This document shows, piece by piece, positions 9,771-20,400 of a DNA stretch of 64,000 bases. Below the pieces are notes generated by a model that was given only the letters and a program-made list of their open reading frames with translations, was not told where the DNA came from and did no database searches. How positions within the stretch are numbered: the first letter of the stretch is position 1; each line of letters starts with the position of its first letter. The DNA comes from Micractinium sp. NFX-FRZ. Lineage: Eukaryota; Chlorophyta; Trebouxiophyceae; Chlorellales; Chlorellaceae. Made by a program: the position numbers and the translations under genes. The stretch lies in assembly GCA_029339195.1 (NCBI GenBank), contig JAPTJF010000216.1, forward strand, positions 1 through 64,000, in the 5' to 3' direction.

Positions 9771-12700
9771 ATGAAGAGGGCTGTGGCCCTCGTGCTGCTC
9801 CTGGCGCTCCAGTATGGACGCTGGGGAGCGCTTGCGGTGGAGCTCCCGAGCTCCACCCTGCAGCTGAGCGAGGTATACTTCAGTAGCAGCACAGTGACAG
9901 CGCCGAACGTGGAGCTCGGCGGTGTTGCGCTGCGGCGAGTTTCCTCCACAGACCTGCCGGCCTGCTCCGCGGCCTGCCGAGACGACGATGCGTGCTTATG
10001 GTTCGTTTTCTGTTCAACGCAGGCGAGTTGACAGGCTTTACTGACAGGTGACATGAGCGGTCACAGCTTCCTCAGCAACAGGGTCTGCCTCCTGTTTCCC
10101 GGGCTTGCCCTCCGAACGCAACCCCGCTTGGACACACCGCAGGATGGATGCGCGGACGACGTCAGGCTGCTGGCCTACCAGCAGTGCCTGCTGCTCGGCG
10201 GCAACTGCACCCTCGTCCCCGCCGTGCTGCAGCGCAACGTCAGTGCCACGTCTGGTGCGTAGCACAGCCAGGGATGGCTGGTGTATGCAGGAAGCAACCA
10301 AACAGGCATTGGAGGGCTGTCAACCGGGATGGCAGCTGGTCTGGCGGTTGAATCCCTTTGCTGCTGGCCACCAGTGCACGGGCAGCGCGGCCAAGGTGTG
10401 TAGTAAGGATACGCCGGCACTGCGCCGCCTGCGCCAGCAGCGCACGCGGCACCCCTCGCCGCGCTGCCCACCCCCAACATACACCCATTGCGCTGCCACC
10501 CCACTGCAGGCTTCCCCATACGCACACCTGGGCTGGAGGTGCCGGGATATGCGACCCGCCTGGCGCAGGGCATGCAGGGGGGTGACCTGGCCGAGTGCCC
10601 AGGCACCGTGCTCCCGGGGGCCTGTGCATTCCACTCCCCCCTGGATGCAGCCGCCATCTGCGCATACATCTCGGCCTGCCGCGCCGTCATGGTGTTCAGC
10701 AACGGTGAGGCAGGCAGCGTGTGTGTGTTCTGAGCGAGGTGCCTCCTGATGGTGTGTGCCTCCGAGGAGTCCTGATGCCATATGGATGCATGCGTGCGTG
10801 CCTGCAAAGATTGCCGGCAATGCTGCCTGCCAGGGCGGCCCCATGCATGGCTGGCCGCCCCACCGCCGCCGGCTGCCCGGCGCAGGGCCCACCGCCGCCC
10901 CCGCCCCCGCCTTGCCCATCCCCCGGTGCAGGCACGGACGGCTGCTCTGGTCAGCCACTGGCGGTGCTCAAGCGCAGCAGCCTGTCTCCCAGCAACCTCT
11001 TCATGGCGCCCTCCGTGTATGTGCTGGAGACGACGGAAGATGGGTCGGAGGTGCGGCCTGGGTGCCTGCGCAGTGCGGCAACTTGTGTGGAGGGTGTGTG
11101 CTTGTGTGCTGGAGACAACGGCAGGCATGTCGGAGGTGTGAATGGGGGGGGTAGGCAGCGATCCAGATGGTTTGCAGGGCTGGAAGAGGCAGCCGAGCAT
11201 GCAACGGCAATGCGAGTGCAGGGAGCAGACTGTGCTGGCCGGCAAGCCACGCACTTTGCCGCGTCCGGACAACTGTGATGCTGCCGCTGCACCCTCGCAG
11301 ACGGCTGTGTACCTGGGGCCTGGCGAGGCGCGCGTCGTGCCGGCCGACGCCAGCGCTGCGGGCGCGCCAGGCGAAACGGGCACAGCAGGCACGGCAGGCA
11401 CGGCAGCAGGCATCGCTAACTCCACCCTCTGGCTGGGCTGCATCATTGCCGACAATGCCCTCGTGTCTGGAGAGGTGGTGCGGGTGCTGAGCGACATGCC
11501 GACGGCGGAAGCGTGCTGCCGCGCATGCCGCGCCGCCGCGCCCGGCTGCAACGTGTGGAACTGGTGCCGCCCTGGGGCGACCTGCAGGTCGGTGGGGCGC
11601 CTGCCTGCCAGCCTGCTGGGCTGCTGGCATGCTGCGCTGTGTGAGGGCTGGCAGTGTGGGGGAAGTTGGAGTGTGCGTGTGTGTGTGGGGGGGGTGCGAG
11701 CAGTGAAGGAGCAATGGGTGGCCCGCTCAACAGAGCCGCGGCATGCCCTGCACTCCCTCAGCATCCTCCAGTTGGCCCGCCCACTAAGCTTGCTTTGCCT
11801 GGCCGGGACTGTCCCCCCCTGCAGCTTCAAAGACCGCAGCACAGAGGCGACCCTGCAGGGCGGCCAGTGTGAGTGCTGGATGCATGCTGCTGGCCGACTT
11901 GAATGTGCATGCCTGAGCGGCAGGGCCGGATGCAGTGCTCATGCCAGGTGACAGTGGAGGGACCCCAGTGGGCACGCAGCGCTAGTAGACTTCAAGTTCC
12001 TGCAGCCTCGAGGCAACCCGGTGGCAAGCGACGCTACTGAGCCCCTCCTGAGGCACCCACCCTGCCCGTACCCAAACCCCAACCCCTGAAACCGCAGGTG
12101 AGCTGCGGCACCAGCAGCTGGTGGAGCCCGACTTTGGGTGGCCCCCCTCCGTGACTGCCAAGGGCAGCGGCATAGCGTTCACAGCGGGCGCGCCGCTGGC
12201 GGTGACGGGGCCCCCGGTTGATGGCTTTGATGTGCAGCTGGGCAGCGGACTGTTTGGGCAGCCCGGCTTCGACTGCCCCGGCACGCTCAAGTGAGATGGC
12301 GGGGGGTGGGGTGAGGTGGAATGGTGTAAGAAGCACGGGCTGTTGGAGTGGGACTGCTCCGTGCAGCGGCTCGTGGTGGCATCACACTGGTGCCTGCCAG
12401 CCTCGGGCACTGCCTCTCTGAGTCCAGCTGGACCACTGTCAGGCGCAAGGCCATGCTACAAGGGCGCACACATTCACTCACACGTGACCAAGCAGTCACG
12501 GCTGAGTTGCTGGCTTTTGCAGGCAAGAGCTGTGGCAGAGCGTGCTGAGCATGCCTCACTCACACCAGCCGCTTGTGTTTCTTCAACTCGCAGGCCAGAG
12601 CTGCAGGAATGCGTGCTGAGCATGCCGCTGGCCCAGCTGGCGGACTATTGCCTGCAGGACCCCCAGTGTGCAGCCATGGTGTACAAGCCAGGTGGGTGGG

Positions 12701-15700
12701 GAGTGGCAGAGGGAGACAGCGGCAGGCAGCAGGGATGGAGGCAATCTGTGCCCCCAAGCCTACCCTGGAGTCCATTGGCGGGGACCTGGTTGTGTTCTAC
12801 TGCCACCTCATGCCTCCCCCCTGACGCACTCGCCCTTCAGTGTGTGTGTCCCAGCTCCCTTCCTCGCCCCCTTCCCCTCACCCACCCACCCACCCCGCCG
12901 TGCCCGCAGCCGGCCTCTTTCTCACCCAGAGCGGCATTGCCTACTTCAGGCGCCAGGAAGGGGCCAACTTGTCGAGGCTGATCCACACGCCCAGCAGTGT
13001 GCTCTACTCTCGGAGCCTGCAGCCGCCCCCGGCAGGCGCCAGCGGCACCACAGCCGGCGGCAGCAGCCTGCCCGCCGGCGCAATCGCGGGCATCGCCGTC
13101 GGCGGTGCAGTGTTAGCCGTTGTCGCGGGCTGGGCACTGCTGCATTTCCGGCGCCGGCGGCAGCGTGCGCAGCGTGCGCAGCAGGACTTGCTGGGGAACC
13201 AGCTGCAGCCCGGCAAGCCGGTGGGGCACACGTGCGGCAGCCAGGCAGGCGACGGCGGCGGCAGCAGCGGCCCGCCAAGCTACCCAGCCTCCTCGGCAGC
13301 GCCCGCCACACAAGGCTGGGGAGCCTCCAGCTCCAGCCCCTCCACTACAGGTGCCATGTCCACATCCTTTGCCGCAGCAGCGTCTGCTCCCGCTGGCGGC
13401 GGCGCCCCCTCCCCCGACAGCACCTTTGCGCTGGCGGCGGCCAGCAGCTTGCTGGCAGCGCGCACAGCCTCGGTCCCCACCCACCTGCAGCCCGGCACGC
13501 CCAGCTACACCCACCACTCCCCGGTCTCCCCGGCCCAGCAGGCCTGGAAGCCGCCGCCGCCCCAGGCCAGCCCCTTTGCCGCGCAGGGCAGACGCATGTC
13601 GCAGGACAGCGTGCGCCCCTCGCAGCCCGTCCCTCAAGTCCCCCACCTGCCCAGCATGCCCGACTCCCTGGGGGCGGGGGAGCTGACGGGAGTGATGGTG
13701 GAGGTGCTGCAGCACCGAGCAGCCCAGGAGGCGGCCCACCTGACAGCCACCGCCGCCGCTACCGGCAGCGGCAGCGGGGGCACGGCGAGCACGCAGGCCA
13801 GCGGCGCCAGCTCCCGCTCCCTCCTGGTGGCAGCCTCGCTGCCGGCCAGCCTGAGGGAGTGGGTCATACCGCCCACCGCGTTCCAGTACCTGCGCCGGCC
13901 GACGGGGGAGCCGTACCTGCTGGGGGAGGGCGCCAGGTGGGGCAGGGGGCGGGGGCAGGGGGGAGTTTAGTTGTGGGGGAGTGCTCTGGCTGCCATGTGC
14001 TGCAAATGCCAGGTGGGGCGGGGCGTTCCCAACGGGGGTGCTCTGGCTGCCGTGTGTTGTATGCCAGGTGGGATGGGTGGATCCAGGGCAGGCAGAGCCA
14101 CTCTTGCTAGCTGGGATTTGCGCGCTCCTGCCCCAGCTGCCTGGCCTGCCTGCAACGCCCCTTTCTTTCCCCCCTCCTGACCTCTCCAGCGGCCGTGTGT
14201 TCAAGTCGGTCTACAATGGCGAAGTCATCGCCTGCAAGGAAATCAACCTGGAGAGGAGCCCCGAGGCGCAGGAGGCGTTTGTGGCGGTAAGGCTGCTGGG
14301 CACGCTGGGCATTGGCTGGCATTGGCTGGCATGGTACTGGCCTCTTCCTTTGGGCAAATTGTGCAGACTGCCTGCACGCCCATCATATGCACGTGGGCAG
14401 AACAGAACAGTGCATGATGCCCACAAATGCCCCCCAGGGTGGGAAGCCGGTGCCCGGCGCTCACGCCTTCCGCTCCGCTACGCACGCCTTGGGCCGCCTG
14501 CCCCCCCTGCCTGCCTGCCTGGCTGCAGGAGGCGGCGAGGCTGCAGCTGCTGAGGCACCCGCTCATCTGCGGCTTCTTTGGAGTGTCGATCTCAGACGAC
14601 GGGCGGGGCATCATCCTCATGGAGTACTGCGCAGGTAAGGTGCAGGGGGTGCCAGTCGCGCAAGCTGCCAAGGTGCAGGCACAGGGGTGCCAGCTGGCAT
14701 GTGCCCACCCGCCTCCCCTCGCCAACTCGCCTGCATGTTGATTGCCCTTCGTCACCCCCGGCTGGCCCGCCAACGTGCACCCCCCGCCCCCCATGTCTGC
14801 CGCAGGGCACGACCTGTACAGCGTGCTGCAGCTGCAGGCGGCCGGGGCGGGGCAGCGCCTGTTCTGCTGGCCCCGCCACGGCCAGCGCATTGCCAGGGAA
14901 GTGGCCACGGCCGTCAACTTCCTCCACTCCAAGAAGCTGGTCCACATGGACAGTGAGCCCCGCCGCTGCCTGGCTGCTTGATGTTTGTGCTTGTATCTCT
15001 GTGTGTGCATGTGTGTGGGTCGCATGAGCTGCGCTGCCCTTGCATGCCTGCCAGTGGAAGGACGCCTGGCCCAAGCTGGGGCGAAGTTGGGGCTTTGCCG
15101 TGGTATCCGCTGCCTGCTGCCTGGGAGATGGCCCTCCCGAAAGCGCGCCACGTGGCCGGCGTGCGCCTGCAGGGCAAGCAAGCGGCTGCCTTGTCCTTTC
15201 TCCTCTCCCCTCGCCTTCTCTCGCTGCGCTGCGCCGCTGTCTCACACTCTCCCCACTGTGACCCTGTGCTGCTGGCGCAGTCAAGTCCCACAACGTGCTG
15301 CTGGATGCGCGGGGGGTGGCCAAGCTGGCTGACGTGGGCGTGAGCCGCCTGCAGACGCGCACCTTCCTGTCGCAGCTCGCCCCCGTCGGCACCTTTGCCT
15401 GGTCAGTCAATCGAGCATTCTGGGAGGGGGCTGCCTGCCAAGTCGTGGTGTGTGCCTGCTGACGGTGTGCACCTGCTGTGCAGGCTTGACATGTTGACAT
15501 CGCTCCCCTCCCCTCCCTCCCTCCCGCTCGCTCTCCTTGACCCGCAGGGTGGCCCCAGAGGTCCTCATGGGAGGCCAGAACTGCACCCAGGCAGTCGACC
15601 TGTGAGTGAGCCTTAAATGGGCTAATGGGCTGTAGTGGGCGGCTGGACAGGGGCTGCCTCCAAGTGCATTGCCAGCAGGGGGATGCACTGACGTGCCCTT

Positions 15701-16413
15701 GTGTGAATTGCATGTTCGGTGCCTGCCGACCTCGCGGTTTGTGTTGCCGCCCTCCCTGCGCCCCCTGCGCCCACCTGCCATGCTCAGGCCGCCTGAGGCT
15801 GAGCCTCCCACCTGCATTCCGCGCCTCCCCTGCCCTCTCCGCACGCGCCCCGCAGTTTTTCTTTCGGCGTCCTCATGTGGGAGATCATCACAGGTGAGGT
15901 GGCAGCAGCAGTGTTGTGTTGAAGCTGTCTTCGTGCATACAGTAGCATTGAAGTGGGTGCCTGTTGTGGTTTAGCTGTCATTATCAGCCCTGCAGCCTGT
16001 GCTGAGCTTCACCCGTCTTCCTGCTGTGCAGGCGAGCGCCCCGTGCGCGGGCAGCTGCGCATGCCGCTTGTACCAGACGAGTGCCCTCAGGCAAGTGGCG
16101 ACCTGCCGGTTTGGTGCTTCCGCATGCACACTAGGCACCATCCCTATGCCCGGCCCTTGCGGTTCAAAGGTCGCCATTGCCACCTCCACAGAGCATGTTC
16201 TGCCCCGTTGGCAGCGGACCGGTTGTGTTCTCGCCCTGCTTTCCCTCCATCCCCACACCTTCCGCTGCTTTTACAAAACCGCAGGAGGCATGCGACCTGA
16301 TGATGCAGTGCCTCAGCCTGGACCCCACCGCCCGCCCCACAGCGCAGCAGGTGATGCAGCGCCTGTCGGCCATGCAGCGTGGGCCCAGCATCATCGTGCG
16401 GTCCAGCATGTGA
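9771..16413 (+). CDS. Receptor-like protein kinase with PAN/Apple-type Cys-rich ectodomain
   Basis: Seventeen exons: 9771..10022, 10143..10254, 10510..10704, 10932..11050, 11301..11587, 11825..11868, 12098..12290, 12594..12691, 12910..13936, 14190..14286, 14529..14634, 14806..14952, 15281..15401, 15548..15601, 15856..15893, 16032..16090, 16285..16413; 3078 nt, 1025 aa, all phases consistent. Signal peptide MKRAVALVLLLALQYG. The ectodomain has repeated Cys modules (CSAACRDDDACLWFVFCSTQ; ACCRACRAAAPGCNVWNWCR). One TM helix at ~490-513 (AGIAVGGAVLAVVAGWALL) precedes RRRR and a ~250 aa Ser/Pro/Ala-rich juxtamembrane region. Kinase: LGEGASGRVFKS glycine loop, IACKEI lysine, HMDIKSHNVLLD catalytic loop, DVGVSR in place of DFG, VAPEVL, FSFGVLMWEIITGERP. 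TKL/RLK-like; ligand unknown. Introns 1 and 16 need GC donors (CAG|GCGAGT, CAG|GCAAGT). Confidence 0.85.
12519..12556 (+). repeat. Intronic copy of the exon 8 acceptor edge
   Basis: GCAGGCAAGAGCTGTGGCAG and the next 18 bases, ending in GCGTGCTGAGCATGCC, mirror 12590-12626. The latter is the true acceptor and first codons of kinase-gene exon 8. The copy ends about 34 bp before the original begins. Confidence 0.75.
13933..14080 (+). repeat. Tandem repeat carrying extra GCCAGGTGGG donor-like sites
   Basis: The exon 9 donor context GCCAGGTGGGGC recurs near 14008 and 14068. It lies inside ~60 bp units that share GTGCTCTGGCTGCC. Confidence 0.65.
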
Positions 16414-17465
16414 GCAAGCGTGCCCCGACCCAAGCAGCGGCGGTGAGGGGGCCGACCCAGCACCCTTCCAGTGCAAGAGTAGTGCCCTGCCGGGCGCCCC
16501 ATGCAGCACGAGTGCGGGGTCTGCCCTGCGCCACCTTGCTAACCATGGTTTGGCACCCCACGAGCAAAGGCGCCCCCTCAGTGCCCACCCCACCATCCAT
16601 TCACCACATCAGCATCATCTCACCATCATCTCAATTTGGGAGCTCGTCTCAAAAAGCCTGCCCCCTGCCCCACCATCCATCACCTCCCATCCTTGGCCTG
16701 GCGGCAGCTGCAGCTCAGCCCCAGCGCCGCCCATCATCGTCACTCCCCATCATTCATATTTGATGCTATGCCCTGCCCGTGCAGTTCAGCCCTTGAACGA
16801 GTGCCCTTGCATGCCATCCTTCTCTGCGTGTTGCTTGCTTTTATTCGAATACTCGCTGACATTCAGATGATCAGAAGCAGCGCACACTTTCGAGGGAAGG
16901 GCCGGGGAAGGAAGGGCAACATCACCCTCCAGCACCACTGCCCCTTGCGATCTCTGCCAGTGGCCTGCTGCTCCCAGCCCTTGCTCCAAAGCATGCTTCC
17001 ACACAACAAGCCAGGCTGCAACCACGGAGCTCTGCAGAGCTGGTCACGGTACGCTTGCCCGTACTAATCTGCTGCATGCACGTACATGCATGCGTGCCCA
17101 AGATGCATGCTTTGTGTATTCTAGAGAAGCTAGTCACTAGTAGTACTAGCGGGCTGTTGTTGGGCTGCAGGGAGCTTACACATGTTCAGGCAAGCGAGCA
17201 GCAAGCAGTTTAGAATCGTGGAAAATGATAAATGCAGGTGGTGCATAGTGCTGATACAAATTAAAACTTGCTTTAGGCATTTCAGTTGGGGGCGATAGGC
17301 AATCAGCCAACGTTGATTTGACATGTAGCGGTAAGGATAGTTGAAAATTATCGAGGAAAACAGTGCCAGCGGCCCATCAGGCTGGCTGGGTTGGCAGCAC
17401 TGCAAGCCTATCATTGCTGGTGGCCCTGGCAGCTCGCTGCAGCCACCTCAGCTGCATCGGCCGCA
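16414..17465. other. Convergent 3' UTRs of kinase and chitinase genes
   Basis: No gene supported. The first part is probably kinase 3' UTR. A minus-strand TGTAA at 17176-17180 fits the chitinase transcript end. The region around 17190-17350 is noticeably AT-richer than its surroundings. Confidence 0.5.
17176..17180 (-). terminator. TGTAA polyadenylation signal of the chitinase gene
   Basis: Minus-strand TGTAA about 290 nt after the chitinase stop. Confidence 0.45.
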
Positions 17466-20400
17466 TTAGCAGCTCGGCATCTTAAAGCCCTCGCAGGGGT
17501 CAGCCCTGTTGGACTTGATGTTTTTCATCAGCTCGCCTGCAGCAGGAGCGGGAGGGGGACGAGAAATGAGTTCAGCTGGGCCCTTAAGTTGAGGCAGCGT
17601 CATGCGAAGGGTGCTGGGAGCTGCCCTGCTGCACCCTCCATTGGCAGCACATCACTGCAGTCTGCTGCGCCCTGCCACACCCTGCCACGTGGCGCTAACT
17701 GCCCTGCTGCGCACCCATGCCATGCGCCACCCCACCCCCTTCCCTCCCTCACTCACCCTGGTCGTCCATCTCCCCGTCCCATGCCATCACGCCTGACAGG
17801 CCGCGTGCGCGCGCGTAGCACATCTTCATGCGGTGCGTCTCCGGGGTGTCAAACCCGATCCAGTATTTGCCACCATGAATGGGGGAGTAGGCCGCCATGG
17901 CGGCAGGGTCGATGCGGGCCGTCAGCTTCTCCTGGTTCAGCTGCTGCTTGATCTCGTACCACGACATGGTGTAGTTGGTCTGGGTGCAGGCGCCCTGCAG
18001 GGGCGGGATGACGGCGGGGTCGGGCTTGCGGGCGGCGCCGACGCCGGGCGCCGCGTCACCGCCGGCAAAGGGCATGCCGCGGCCGTAGCTGCAGGCGGGG
18101 GAAGGAGGAAGGGGGGGGATGAGGTGAGGATGTGGGTGGGAAGGTGGGCAGTGCAAGGAGGGGAGGAGCTGGGGGTAGGAGCGCGAGGGAATGACACATC
18201 ACCCCCACCATCGCTGCCCTCCACCCCTGGTTCCTCGGCCCTCTACTGCTGTTGGCAAGGCAAGAAATGCCCCCCTGCCCCACTCACGTGGCCAGTCCCA
18301 GCACGATCTTGTCTGCGGGGACCTTGTGCTTGTCCAGGTACGCGTTCAGCGCGCCCTCAATGTCCCACCCGCCCTTGAGCGGGCTCCTGCACGACTTGAT
18401 GGGCGCGTTGACGTTGACCTTCTGGTAGTTGTCGGGGCCCCAGCTGAAGCCGCCGTAGTAGTCGTCTGCGACAAAGGAAGGGAAGCGGAGGGAGTGGGAG
18501 GGTGGGCAGATTTGCCAGCTAGCCAGGTAGCCTGCCCAGCCAGCCTTGGATCAAGGCAGCAACGGGGGGGGAACAAGTGCGGGTTGCTGCTCAGCAGGCC
18601 AGCCAGCCAGCCAGCCAGCCAGCAGCCAGCAAGCCAGCCAGCCAGCCAAATCATGTGTCGTCCATCAGCAGCATGGCTCACATGTCATGAGGTTGATAAA
18701 GTCCACCGAGTCTGCCACCGCCTTGACGTCGGCATGCATCTCCGGGTTGGGCACCGCCCGCATGGCCGCGGTGAGCAGCAGGGGCGGCTGCTGGGCGGCG
18801 GTGGCGGAGCGCAGCTCGCGCATGAGCGCCGTGAAGTGGCCCACCTCGTGGCGCTTGTCGCCGTTGTGGTTGGGGAACTCCCTGCGGGCGGAGGGAGGGG
18901 AGGGAGGGGAGGGAGGCGCAGTGGGAGCTCAGCGGGCGGCAGGTGGTGGTGGGGTGTGGGGCGGGGGGGGCCACCGGGGACAGGGGGGGAGACAGCTGTG
19001 CAGTCAGGAGCACACAGCAGGTGGAGGGCGCCGGGCTGGCATGCCCTGCCCCTCGCCCCTCTGCTGCCCCTGGTCTGCTCACCAGTCGACGTCAATTCCG
19101 TCAAACTGCCAGGTCTTGGCGTACGCGATGGCGGAGGCAATGAACTTGGCGCGGTTGCCGGCGTCGGCAGCCATGGCCGGAAAAATGGTCTTGGAGTCAG
19201 TCTTGGCCCAGGCATCATCCGACTGGCTGAAGCTCCAGCCGCCAATGCTGACCAGCGTCTTCAAGTCCTTGTTCTGGGCTTTAAGACCCTGCGCGGCAAG
19301 AGGCAGACCGACAGGCAGAGGCAGGCGGGGTGGGGAACGTGAGTGGCAGCATGACAGGGGCAAGCGAGAGCGTCGCAGCTGTGCACCCCATGCGTTGCAT
19401 GCATGCTCAGGCAGGCGACGTGCCTACAACAGGGGTGCTCCCTCTGGGGCATGCAGCTGTTGGCAAACGAGATGTTGGGAAGGCGGGGCAGCAGCCCTCA
19501 CCTGCATCTCCCGCATGAGCAGCGGGGCATTCTTCTCCACATGCACCACCTGCGCAGGAGTGGGCGGGCAGGTGCAACAGGGTCAGGCGCCCGGTTTGGA
19601 GATGAAGGGTCAGGTGGAGCGTACAGCAGAGGCAGGCAGGCAGCGCTGTGTCTTCACATCACACACCTTACCTAGCAATCTTCAAGGCCGCCCCCGCCCC
19701 TTGGTGCCTACCCCCCCCCCCCCGCCCCTGCTGCACGCTTCACGCCGCTAGTCCCCACCCCCCTGCTCACCTGCCAGGTGTTCTTCTCAATGGCCGCAAA
19801 GGCGTAGTTGACGTGGGTGAGGTTGGTGGGGTCGATGGCGCGGGGGGTGTAGGCATATGCGTCGCAGTAGGCGGGGCGCCCATTGTCGGAGCGCCTCCAC
19901 TGAGACCAGTCTGTGGTGTAGAGCACCACCCTGGAGGGCCAGCAAGGCGGTGGGAGGGCATTGGGGGGCAGCGTGGGTTGACAAGTGGAAAGACGAGATG
20001 TCCTCCGGGCGCATGTGGGCTGCCAAGTGTGCAGGGGGAATACAATCCAAGCCCTTTCAGCACAGCGCATCACATCACAGCACAGCACAGCGCATCACAC
20101 CACATCACAGCGCAGCGCAGCGCAGCGCCCCACCTGTTGACGGTTGTTTTCTTGATGTTGGCCGCAGCCAACGCCCGCTTGCAGCCGTCGCCGCGCGAGG
20201 GCTTCACAATTGCGTCGTCATACAGCGTGATCTTCCAGAACAGCAGCTTGAGCTTGACGGTCAGGGTGAGCTGCTGCTCGCCCGCGCTCAGGTTGCAGAA
20301 GGGCTCCTGCAGCGGGGAGGGGCGTGGGCGTGTGTGTGGTGGGGGCGGGCAGGAACTGCTGGCACAGCTGGCAGGGTGGGTGCACGGGGCGGCAGCCAGC

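Noticed and set aside
12668..14110. 480-codon plus-strand open frame overlapping the kinase gene
   Set aside because: Wrong frame of exon 9. The correct frame carries the TM helix and glycine loop, with phase-consistent introns.
18597..18648. CRISPR-like or regulatory array
   Set aside because: Simple tetranucleotide microsatellite with no spacers, in a eukaryotic intron.
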